Positions 37,218 to 47,726 of a stretch of 64,000 nucleotides of DNA are shown in pieces. The stretch is from Nissolia schottii (lineage: Eukaryota; Streptophyta; Magnoliopsida; Fabales; Fabaceae), in assembly GCA_003254905.1 (NCBI GenBank), contig QANU01007800.1:648472-712471 (forward strand), given 5' to 3'. The notes beneath the pieces are model-generated. The model was not told the origin of the DNA. It did not search any database and saw only the letters and a list, made by a program, of their open reading frames with translations. Made by a program: the position numbers and the translations under genes. Positions within the stretch are counted from its first letter, which is position 1, and each line of letters opens with the position of its first letter.

Positions 37218-38743
37218 CTAGTCCAAAAATGGCTTGCAGTGCTTGAATGCGTTAATACTTGGGCCAAAACCCCAAAACGCACGTCGAAAAGTTAAAGCAT
37301 CTGACCTCACCGATCCATCTTCGTTGTACGCTTCAGTGGTATCAATGTCCCATGTGCATGAAGGATCAAAGTGTTGCAATGCCCTCATCCAATATGGCAA
37401 TTCATTGTATGATTGGTCCCAATTGCCGTACACTTGTGCAATTGCATTTTGCTTTGCAAGCCACGCTTTTCTATATGATGGCCAATATCTTGCACGGTCC
37501 ATAATATCTGCTTGTATCGACTTTACTGGTATTGTTGGCTTCGCCCTTATTTGTGCCAGAATCATGCCCGCAATCTTCACAGAAGTCAACTTTGAGTGGT
37601 CACGCGTTAGCCGCTCTGCAAGGTAAATGTGCGGGCCATTGTATCTTGTAACCTCCCAATAGCAACTATTTTTCTTGCATGTGGCCCTGATGAGCCATAT
37701 ACAACCTTGACCAAACTTCTTGCATTTGCAGAAGTAAGTTGTCGGTTCTGACTCTTTTATTTTGTAATCGGCCCCAATTCGCAAGCAATGGATTGACACA
37801 GCCTCCCTAACTTCATCCCTACTTGCAAAGTATTTTCCTTTGTACAAATCATCGCCTGCGCAATATTCATTCTGCAGGTCTCCAAACTCAGATGAACGCA
37901 TCCCCTCAACATTAAACGTATGCAAGAAAGCTGGTGTATCATCGGGTTGTGCATTTCTTTCACCATCTCCATCTGTATCAGCATTTGAACCATTGGTTAA
38001 TTAAATGTAATACCAAGCAATCAAATTTATAATTCCTATTTAACAGATATGCAGTTCTGATACGCAAGATCCTCGTCACGAGGCAAGCATAGAGCATACT
38101 TTGCATATCTGCCCATGTACATAATTAATTTAATATATACCTAATGTCAGCAATTTTAGTAACAATTGAATAATGTCAACAATTAAATATAATTATATTT
38201 ACAATCACAATTGTTATCATATTTTATATTGAACCTAAATTTAACAATTCCGATCCATCGCCTTCAGACACGTCACTTTCGTGCTCGCTGCAACTTTTAT
38301 CGCCCTCTTCCTCCGCCCAAAACTCATCCTCTGACACTAATGGCGCCTCAACGCCTTGTGGATGTAACTCCTTTGAGCTTGGACCAAACCCTGAGTCAAC
38401 ATTCGCACTGGATGCCTCCTCAATGTTTACATATAAATCAATACAACTCAAATGTGATTTATATAGTTCATATTGATAAAACATATACTATACTTGAGCG
38501 TATTGTAACAGACCAATATTTTATCAGCCCATTCAATAATGACACTGGAGATTTCTATCTTATTCTTTCCAAACTCTTTTGGAAATGATGAGATATAACA
38601 CCACACAGGTCAGTGAACGACATGGACGGCCACAGGATAATGACCTCTGAATAATAAGGACTAACAAACTCAACACCTTCAATGTTATTTTTTCTAACCT
38701 CACCATCATAAAAAATATATGCAGCAACACCTCCCCTATCCAT
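37218..38743 (-). pseudogene. MULE (MuDR-like) transposase gene, N-terminal half
   Basis: Read on the minus strand: a start (MDRGGVAAYIFYDGEVR) at 38743, an acidic linker (about 38224-38380, with SEDEFWAEEEGD), probably an intron, then the MuDR N-terminal zinc-binding region with FCKCKKFGQGCIWLIRA and the conserved SYRKAWLAKQNAI and FRRAFWGFGPSI segments (37218-37925). The frame ends right where the catalytic DDE domain should begin, so no active transposase is made from what is visible. The rest may be deleted or beyond an unrecognised intron. A TATA box and a hairpin array lie upstream. Plant MULE transposases are usually 700 or more residues; about half is present. Confidence 0.75.
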
Positions 38744-38926
38744 TTTCTTGTTTCAAAACTAAAATTAATCACACACAATGAATATTACCCTTGGATCAGA
38801 AAGAGAAGAAAGAAAACTAAAAACTACTAAAGAGGAAGTAGAAGAATTCAACAATGGAGTAAGAATGAGCAAGGAGAAAAAAGAGAGAGTGAATGAATGA
38901 GCAAGGAAGCTCTGCACTTCACTTCC

Positions 38927-38934
38927 CTTTTATA
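38927..38934 (-). promoter_or_regulatory. TATA box of the MULE transposase gene
   Basis: CTTTTATA on + (TATAAAAG on the gene strand), about 184 bp upstream of the putative start codon. Confidence 0.45.
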
Positions 38935-38954
38935 GGCCGAATTAAAATATTTTT

Positions 38955-39228
38955 TTTACTCTGAAATCGCCACAATGTATGGCAATTTTAGCTCCTGAAA
39001 TCGCCACATAGTATGGCAATTTTAGAGCCTAAAATCTCCCTAAGGTGTAGCGATTTCAGGCTCTGAAATTGCCATACCATGTGGAGATTTCAGAGCTTGG
39101 TTAAATAAAAAAATTTTTTGAAAAATCTGAAATCGCCACAGTGGGTGGCGGTTTCAGACAAAAAATAATAATAATAAAAAATTTGGATCTCTGAAATCGG
39201 CACAGTACATGGTGATTTCAGAAAAAAT
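38955..39228. repeat. Array of about five ~34-bp hairpins upstream of the MULE gene
   Basis: Units read CTGAAATCGCCACA, 4-6 variable bases, then the inverted copy TGGCGATTTCAG, repeated about five times with mismatches. They lie just upstream of the TATA box. They resemble subterminal binding repeats of a DNA transposon. Confidence 0.75.
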
Positions 39229-39698
39229 TCTCATACATTGTAATATTTTTCGTACACCATACTATGAGAATATAAATGTTGTCCCCATAAATAAGTAAAA
39301 AATCCGTTTTGTTCACATAGAATTTCTCTTTCATTCGTAACCTCTTACAATTTTGTGTTATATCACACTTGAAGGTGGTTTTTTACATGTTTTAGGGTAA
39401 TTACCTTCACTTACTAATTTCTTTATTTTTGATAATTTTTAAAATTAAATTTATTGAATTTTGTCCTTATTTCATGATTTGATTTAACATATTGATGAAT
39501 TATATGATTTAATGTGATAAATTAAAATTTTTTAATATAATATTTGTGGAGAGGTGCATTATAAGCTCAAGTAGTCTATGACTCTTTAAACTTCTTATAC
39601 GTTGATTTTTTTTTAATTATTTGATTAGTGAAGATGTATGAAAATCATATAAAATATGAACTGATAGACAATTTTTTAATGAATATAGTTTTAAAATT

Positions 39699-41390
39699 GG
39701 TTTAATTAAGTTTTTAGTCCCTGTAATATTAAAAAGTTTATGTTTGGTCCTTTCGTAAAATTTTTAGTACTTGTAAAATTTTTTTGTTTGTGTTTAGTCC
39801 TTGCCATTAATTTGGATTGGATGCCGCTGACATAGACATTAACTTTGTCATGTGACATGCCGGGCCAAGTGGCATGCCACATGACATAACCCAAAATTTC
39901 AAGGGTTAAATAAGTTTTTAATCCTTGTAATATCAAAAATTTTGTATTTGGTCCCTTTAAAATTTTTTGTTTGGATTGAGTCCCTGTAAAATTTTTATTT
40001 GTTTTTAGTCCCTATAAAAAAATTTTGTTCATTTTTAGTCCATGTCATTAGTTTAGGTTGGATAACACTGACGTGGTCGTTAAATTCACCATGTGGTGTG
40101 CCATTACATCCTGAAGCCGCCCTCTCTCGACCGCTACATCCAAACGGGATGTCTTTTCAAGTCGCTCTCTCCCCTCCCACACTCTCATCCCTCACCTCAA
40201 AGACTCCATCTCCCGCATCCTCTCCGTCTTCCCCCCACTTGTTGGCTGCTGCAGTACCTGCAACGATGCTGACATTGACTTCATACATGCTGCCACAACT
40301 GAATTGTCCATCGCTGACCTCCCTGACAGACCTCCCTCATATATTCTTCCGCAAACCCTTCCCCTTAAACGGGAACCTCAGCTACACTGAGCATTTCTCA
40401 CCGGTCGCGACCGTCTAGGTCACCGATTTTTTCGATGGCGTCTTCATTAGTGCTGCCATCAGCGGGACTGTCACCGATGGAACCTCCTTCCGGCACTTCT
40501 TCGATGCCTTCGATGAATTCTCCAGTGGAGCCGCCACGCCCTCGAGGCTCCTAGACTTCAGTCGTGAGTCCATCCTGATCTCTAACACATTCTTTGGCTA
40601 TCGTACGATGACATCAAGGATGGGTTTGGTGCCGACGAACTGTTGTCCGAAAGGATATTCATTTTTAACGGCGAAGCCATTCATAGGCTGAAAGCAACAA
40701 CGAACACTGAGTTGATGAGGGACAAACCATATGACAATGAAAAATTTAAGATTTCTTCTTTTTTGTCCCTCAGTGGAAAGAGGGTGGTTGGGTGGGGAAC
40801 GGAAGAGAAGAGAGGGAGTGCTTTGGAGAGAGAGGGGGTGGGGTGGGGAAAAGTAGATAGGTTAGAGGGAAGACGGAAAGGGTGCAGGAGAGGGAGTCTT
40901 TGAGGTGAAGGATGACAGTGTGGGAGGTGAGAGAAGGCGATTTGAAGAGGCATCCCATTAGGATGTAGTGGTCAAGAGAAGATGGCTTCAAAATGTAATG
41001 ACATGCCACGTGGTGAAGTTAACAGCCACATCAGCACCGTCCAACCCAAGCTGACGGTAGGGACTAAAAATGAACAAATTTTTTTTACAGGGACTAAAAA
41101 CGAACAAAATTTTTTTACAGGGGCTCAATCTAAACGAAAAATTTTAGAGGGACCAAACACAATTTTTGATATTACAGGGACTAAAAACTTATTTAACCCC
41201 TGAAATTTTGGGTTATGCCACGTGGCACAACATGTCACATGATGAACTTACTGGCCACGTCAGTGCTGTCCAATCCAAACTAATGGTAGGGACTAAAAAG
41301 GAACAAAATTTTTTATAGGGACTAGAAATTTTACAGAAGGACCAAACACAAACTTTTTAATATTACAGGGACTAAAAACGTAATTAAACC
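39699..41390 (+). mobile_element. Long-TIR (MULE-like) element carrying a host gene fragment
   Basis: The left end GGTTTAATTAAGTTTTTAG and the reverse complement of the right end GGTTTAATTACGTTTTTAG begin inverted repeats that run about 500 bp inward (39699-40230 against 40870-41390). Each arm holds a second, inner terminus-like copy (near 39903 and ending near 41201). TTTTAAAATT lies beside both ends, but four bases away on the right, so the target duplication is uncertain. The middle is a captured BAHD acyltransferase segment. Confidence 0.75.
40105..40770 (+). pseudogene. Captured BAHD acyltransferase fragment
   Basis: Translations in more than one frame give BAHD landmarks in order: LDRYIQTGCLF, LKDSISRILSVFPPLVG, CNDADIDFIHAA, YTEHFSPVA, GTVTDGTSFRHFFDAF (in place of the family HxxxDG motif, with the His missing), LLDFSRESILIS, and SERIFIFNGEAIHRLKATTN. 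BAHD enzymes transfer acyl groups from CoA thioesters to alcohols or amines in plant secondary and surface-lipid metabolism. Frame changes and at least one in-frame stop make this a pseudogene. The first ~130 bp also appear inverted in the right arm (about 40870-41000, with LDHYILMGCLF), so the captured gene became part of the inverted repeat. Confidence 0.72.
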
Positions 41391-41629
41391 TTGATTTTAA
41401 AATTAAGTTATACGTATCCAATTACGATAAAGGAAATCATTCGATTGAAATATATAATTTATAGCTAAACACATACATAATTTGAAAACCACGAAGGAAA
41501 CATTTGATCGTCGCATTGATCAGCAAAGTGTTGTTGAAACATCCTGAAAGCACGCATCAACATAATTAGCATTTTTAGAAATTTCTTATTAATAAATTAA
41601 ACAAGATTATAAGGATTAATTGAACTTAC

Positions 41630-44366
41630 TGGTAATATGGAAGCACTTCTTCACAATTCAACAGAACAACCAAATGAGCTGCCACCCTTTCTTGCGACCA
41701 ATAAGCATTTGCTCTTCTAGCTGCGTGTCCATTTTGATTGAAAATTGAAAATGTCGACTGATTAGACATTGCACCACAATCATCGTTACGTCTTACTATG
41801 GTTCTATTGCTATCAACAGTAGCACCAAAGTAGTACGAACAAAAATAAGAAGTTTCCTTCGTTACGAATGCCTCACATATCGACCCCTCAACTTGAGCCT
41901 TATTTTCACTGTTCTTTTGAACACCCCATGCATCTTTCAAACGGATACATCCACCTGTATTGAATTGGACCACACATTCGGCCTTCGTAAGCTAAGTGTA
42001 TAGGAAAATGCTCCATTACATTAAAAAACGCAAGGGAAACACCCTTTCAAGTGAACAAAGTATAATGTGAATGTTTTGTTCCATGACTAAGAGGTCTTCA
42101 ACATCAACAAAATGACGAGCAAAAAGTTTTGAAAAACTAGCTCAGCTAGCTTATCGGTTCCAGCATACTCTTTGGTAGCTCTTTGAATGCAATTGGAAGA
42201 AGACACTGCAGAAACACATGACAATCATGGGTCTTCATGCCAACCAACTTCCCTTGTGCAAAATTCACACATCGAGCCATGTTAGATGCATAATTGTCAG
42301 GCATTTTCAGTTCTTGCAACCAATGAAGCACACTTTGAACTTGTCGCTTGTTCAAGGTGTAACAGAACTTGGGCTTCATAAAGCGGCCATCAAAATTTGT
42401 TTGTAGTTCAACTGGGGAAGTCTACACAACTGTTTTAAATCTAGCCTTGCTTTCTTGTTGTCCTTGGTCTGATCAGTGTCCATGATTGTATGCATTATAT
42501 TGTCGAAAACAATTTTTTCAATATGCATAACATCTAGAGGATGACAAACCAAGTTATCTTTCAAATATGGCAAATCCCAGAATATGCTCTTCTTAGTCCA
42601 GTTATATTCTTCCCCGTAACCTTAAAGCCTAATAACTTTGCCAACTTCAGTTATCTTCGACAGATGTCTAACCCTCCTAAGAATCTAATGACCAGCTAAT
42701 TGTTGTGGTGGCTATTCATTTTCAATTTTGTTCTTTAGAAAGGCATGCATACTGTTCTTAAGCGTGGACCTAAGTTCCAAGAATACCCTGTGATAATCAA
42801 ACCAGGATTGTTTTCATCTGTGTAGTAGCCAGAATGCTTTAGTCTCCTCCATACAAATTGGACAGGCTAAAGTTCCCTATGTCATCCATCCAAACAACAT
42901 TCCATAAGCAGGAAAATCGTTAATGGTCAACATGAAAGATGCCCTCAAAACAAAATTTTGCTTCCTGGACATGTCGTATGCAAGCACGCTTGGATTCCAG
43001 AGCTAGTTCAATTCATCTACTAAAGGCTGAAGAAAAACATCAATCTTTCTTTTAGGGTTGCTCGGGCCAGGAATTACACAAGATAAGAACAGATAAAGGT
43101 CTTTCATGCACATCTCAGGTGGTAGATTATAGGGTGTAATGATCACTAGCCAACATGAGTAGGGTTTGCTAAACTGATTGTTAGGGGTAAACCCATCAGA
43201 GCAAAACCCTAATATCACATTATGAGGTTCTGCAACAAAGTTAGGGTAAACTCTGTCAAAGTGTTTCCACACTTCACCATGAGAAGGGTGAGTCAAGTGA
43301 CCATCAAATCTTTTATTCTCGAAGTGCCATGTCATGTGCGGTGCCGAGCTCATTGATGCAAATAACCTCTTCAGTCTTGGAATCAAAAGCAAGTAATGCA
43401 TTCATTTAAAAGAAACATCTACATATCTTCCAGGGCCAACTCTCCTCAGATTAAACCTATCGGCACCACAAAATTTGCGTTGAGTGAGGGATGAATCATC
43501 ATTATAATACAACATACACCCCAATTGACAACAGTCAATCTTGATGGATGGGCTTACTCGGTTTCATTGCTTGATAGTTCGAATACGGTAAAACCGTTGA
43601 TTACAGGGGGTGTATCGAAGCATACATCCTAAGTCGGGGCCTAGACATGAAATAATTATAATATAGGTTGTGGTGAAGGACTACGCGCTGCTAATGTCCA
43701 CATTCGGTCGGAGACTTTCTTAGCTTTACAAAAATTTGTTGGAATTTTATTCCTCGGTGGTGTTAGCTCTTTAATGAAATCAAGCCACTGATTAAACTAT
43801 CTCTCGCTTTGATTAGCGTCTGACTTCATAGTTAACAACCTAGTTGCCACATATAATCGCTTATAAACTGATCCTTCCCACACCGGAGTATTTGATTCCT
43901 CTAACAAGCTATATAAATTCTTAGCATCTAGATTGGGTTCCTCATGTAATAAGTTGTCATTTTGAGAATCAAAGTCACCTCCAAAAGCATCATATACCAT
44001 TTCTAAATATCCATCGTTATTAATTGTTTCTGGTTCATCGATATAAGGCTGACTTGAACTCCCCACTTCATACTAAAACCTGCTAAACTCATTCACAACA
44101 TTGACGTCCACCTCTCCATGGTTTACCCATATGCAATAATGCGGCTCAAACTCAGTTCTGTAAAGATGCATTCTAATCCTTTTGACATCCAATATCTGAC
44201 ACCGCTTGCAAGAAAAACACTGACTTCTAACTCTTTGAGCAATCGATTCAACTATTTCAAAGAATTAGTCCACACTGTCCAAAAATTCAGGCTTTATCAC
44301 TTGTGGAACAATTCTGCCTCAGACGGCTCCCGATCCATTGTTAGCACTGCAAATTTAGTTGTTTAA
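41630..44366 (-). pseudogene. CACTA (En/Spm) TNP2-type transposase, decayed
   Basis: Minus-strand pieces in order: an N-terminal segment with MHLYRTEFEPHYCIWVNHGE (about 44090-44180); an acidic linker (43797-44066); the transposase core with LGFCSDGFTPNNQFSKPYSCW and PPEMCMKDLYLFLSC (43003-43260); CHPLDVMHIEKIVFDNI (42440-42573); VNFAQGKLVGMKTHDCHVFLQ (42190-42290); and the C-terminal VEGSICEAFVTKET and LNCEEVLPYY (41626-41900). The order is that of TNP2/Tnp-D transposases. The pieces are in several frames with stops, so the gene is dead. CACTA ends were not found. It is not evidently the source of the non-autonomous copies at 7373 and 19825. Confidence 0.82.
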
Positions 44367-44790
44367 ATATTATTTTACAGTATAAACTAGCTATTTAAAT
44401 AGAATATTAACATACAATAACTAATGCTTATAAAATAAATAAAGGCGCGCAATTACCATCCTGAAGCGTATATACGACAAGGTCACAGAGCCTCCGGTAT
44501 GGACATAGCCCCCTGATAAGTGGATTTTGCACCCTATTTTATTAGCCTATAAATGAACAAGTGCATACTAAAAATGTGTGGTTTCAATACTTAATCAATA
44601 TGTTTTGCACATTATCCTCTTTTGTGAGAAATTGAGAAAACGACAAGTTCAAGCATTGTTTTTATATTAGAATTTAAATGTGTATATTTCTTTTGTAGTT
44701 TTCTATTTTAATTGTAGGAAATGAAAGTTCAAGAGAATCATTGAAGATATGAAGAGAAGAGGTGGAAAAGGGCGAAAGAGGAAGCAAAAC

Positions 44791-45116
44791 CGCTCAGCGC
44801 ATAAGTAACAAACGCTCAGCGCAAAAGCAACAATCGCTCAGCGCATAAGCAATAATCGCTCAGCAGAGATCAAGAAAATCGCTCAGCGGTGATACCTGTA
44901 CCGCTGAGCGATATTACGTCGGTAGTAACTTGCGTCGACACATTTATTGCGCCAGCTGGTGCCAGCCTGGATTGCGGCGCCGCCCCTGCAAAAGCTGACC
45001 GGAGCATTTAATAAGCCGCGTAAGCCGCCGGAGTTGAACAGGCCGCTCAGCGATACCCCCTCACCACTCAGCGAAAACAGTCCAAACAGCTCAGCGATGG
45101 TACTAAACCGCTGAGC
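44791..45116 (+). repeat. CGCTSAGCG array in the Y1 LTR
   Basis: Six cores at 44791, 44813, 44835, 44857, 44880 and 44902 are 22-23 bp apart. After a GC-rich block more follow between 45040 and 45116. Several are extended palindromes such as ACCGCTGAGCGGT. The array ends about 20 bp before the TATA box. Confidence 0.9.
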
Positions 45117-45136
45117 GGTGCCCTCGGATTTTGGCC

Positions 45137-45144
45137 TTTAAATA
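45137..45144 (+). promoter_or_regulatory. TATA-like box of the Y1 LTR
   Basis: TTTAAATA in CCTTTAAATAGAGG, at the same place relative to the array and the following CAAGGCACTCATTTGA stretch as the TATAAATA of the X LTRs. Confidence 0.5.
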
Positions 45145-45874
45145 GAGGCCCAAGGCACTCATTTGAAGATGATATTTCTCCATCCATCCAAGTTCTCCTA
45201 ACCCTAGAGAACTCCTTCCTCCTCTTTTATTTTCTACACTTTCCCATTTTTATTTTCTGCACTTTAGGTTTATGTTAGATAGTGCAATTGTGAGAAGTCT
45301 TTCAAGAATTGTTGTGAAGCTCTGCCGAATTGTATTCAGGTTCTATTAATCCAATTCTCCGTTGCCCTTTACTATTTCTTTTCCTTTATTATAAGTTCTT
45401 ATCTTCCACTCATGGAGGAATAGTTCCTTAATATCTTGCATGCGGTAACTCTAGATTAAGATTAATTCGAGGTCTTGTGCTTGAATATTATTCATGAATT
45501 GTTTCGCCCTAATTAGTGATATAGCGATTGCATGTTATTGGTTAGGGTTAACTCTAGGTTAATGAATCTTGACGATTGTATGATTTATTAAACTATGATA
45601 AGGAACTTTTGGGGAAATGATTAGATTTAATCAAGTTGTGCAATCGGTACTTAATTAATATGGGTTTTTTAATGCTGAGATCTTAGTTTTAATTCCTGTA
45701 TTAACAAATGCTTAGGGAGCTGACGATCGTAGTCTCTAAGTGAATTGCATATTGGTTAGAGATTTCAACCAATAAACAACATTCGCTTTAATGAATAATG
45801 AATTAGGAACCAATGACAATTAATCCTTGATCTAGAAATGTCGTATGCAGGATATTGTTTTTATCATTATTGCC

Positions 45875-47432
45875 TGTTGAAAGCTTTTTGCAATGGGTTT
45901 ACACTCTCGTCAATTTAATATATCCTTCTTTTATAGCTTTCAAATTCTCAAGGAATCTGATTGCAGTACAGTCGCGTATAATCATATCCACAGGGATTGT
46001 ATTTAAAACAAATATCCTTGAGTTGAGCTATTTTAAGCTATGGGAAGTAATTTGGTTTTTGATGAGTAAATTAATGACAAACAGTTGCAGATAAAGTAAA
46101 GGTATAAAACAATATTGAAATTAAGTTTACGCAGGTAAGGTGTTGGGATTTTAGTGACAATATTCCTCAATGCAACTATTAACCTAATAAATATGACCTA
46201 TGAGTCTTGTTGATTTTATCGCCGCCAGTTCTTAACTTAATCATCTTATCTCAAGCATGTTAAGATCACAAGTTCCTTTATTAAGTTGTCAATGTCTTGC
46301 ACAAACTTAACAAAGTACCTCGTCGTTAACGCGGGTGTTAATGCGATTAGTTCTTGATTCCAGTTATGGCAATTAAGAACTAAATGAATTGATCTAGGTC
46401 AGGCTCAAATAATTGTAACTTTCGTTCACAATTTTTAAGCATAGAATCAAGCTTAGCATAGCACTATTGTTCTTAACTTGGTTATAAAACTCTCGTTCAT
46501 ACAAGCAAGTCTCAAATCAAGAATCAAAGTACTAACAAAAGCCAGGATTAAGCATGAGATCAATCATTAAAATCATAGGACATCATAAAATCATAATCGT
46601 AAGTTACAATGGATACATTAAGAAATAAAGCACATCAAATCCCAACATGAAAGAAAGTTAGCTATCCATAGTTATGGATAGATTACAAACTTACAGGGGT
46701 TTAGAGCAATGGTAGGTTGAGAGGAGTGGTGAAATGCTTCCACACGTCCACCACGATTCACAACCCTTGGCAATTTCGGCAGCACTTCCGTTAAGGAAAG
46801 CTTCTAAACCCTAACTTTCTACCTAACCCTCACTTAAGAAAATGTGGAAAATGGACGAAATGGTAAGGGAAGGAATGGGTGGATCATGGATGCCTGAATG
46901 CCTTCGGGCTCCCTCTGTTTATAGGCAAAAATTGGAAGCCTCGCTCAGTGGTTTTGGTACCACCGCTGAGCGATTAGAGCGTTACCGCTGAGCGGCCTTA
47001 GTTTTATTGTTGGGCGGCGTCATCATTTCACGCGGCTTAATAAATGCCCCGGCAGCTTTTTGCAGGCGGCGCCGCCATGCCAGGCTGGCTCCAGCTGGCA
47101 CATTAAATGCGCCGACTGCAAGTGGCTTTGAGGTACAACCGCTGAGCGGCCAAGGGTGCACCGCTCAGCGGTTCTTTGTCTTATTCGTGCTGAGTGAAGG
47201 TGGTTCACCGCTGAGCGGTCCTGCTCTATTCTTCGTCTTTAGCTCTTTTCCACTCTTGCCCTTTTTCTTCATTCTTTGTGAGATTCTTCTTCATTTAATC
47301 TTCTTGCATCCATTTTACAAAATATATTATAAACCTACAAAAAATGGGGATTTGTGTTAGATAATTCTTTAAAATATAAGTAAATAAGTGCCATTTAGAT
47401 AGGTAAAATTTGCGTATATTGAGCACTTATCA
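45875..47432 (-). mobile_element. Solo X LTR inside the Y1 5' LTR
   Basis: On the minus strand it starts TGATAAGTGCTC and ends GCTTTCAACA; 1558 bp. TTGCC flanks both sides (45870-45874, 47433-47437). It carries eight recognisable cores between about 46940 and 47220 and a reverse TATA box near 46918-46925. It inserted after Y1 was in place. Confidence 0.9.
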
Positions 47433-47632
47433 TTGCCTCATTCTCGTTTTGTTAATTTCAAATTCATCAAGCCAAACCCCCCAATTTAGTTAAACTTGTA
47501 ACTGGTTCTAAATTGCTTCCTTGAGAGATGACCTAGGTTAGCCCCTTTACTACGTTTTTGGGGTTTTCTTAGTTTCTAAATTATTATTTGATTCTGCTCT
47601 AAAATTAATGACGTTTTGGTGAGTGTCAAATT

Positions 47633-47649
47633 TGGCGCCGTTGCTGGGG
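47633..47649 (+). other. Primer binding site of Y1 (tRNA-Asp)
   Basis: TGGCGCCGTTGCTGGGG starts 4 bases after the LTR and pairs with the 3' end of tRNA-Asp with one mismatch. Athila elements are known to use tRNA-Asp. Confidence 0.8.
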
Positions 47650-47726
47650 AAGCAATTTAGCCAAACTCTTTTTTTCTTTGCTCTTCTTTTCTTTTCCTTT
47701 TTGTTATTTAGTTTAGGTTCTCGTGT

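Larger units (their letters stand above)
44514..47628 (+). repeat. 5' LTR of Y1, with a solo X LTR inside
   Basis: Starts TGATAAGTGGATTTTGC and ends GGTGAGTGTCA, followed by AATT and the primer site. Without the inserted X LTR (45875-47432) and one copy of its duplication it is about 1.55 kb. It shares with X LTRs the TGATAAGTG start, the core array, a GCGCCAGCTGG block (about 44940-45020) and the sequence after the TATA box. Confidence 0.88.

Noticed and set aside
40643-40903. Separate small gene in the TIR element
   Set aside because: Its first part is the continuation of the BAHD fragment and its tail reads the inverted arm.
44509-44513. CCCCC as the target duplication of Y1
   Set aside because: No matching copy can be found because the right end of Y1 is not identified.
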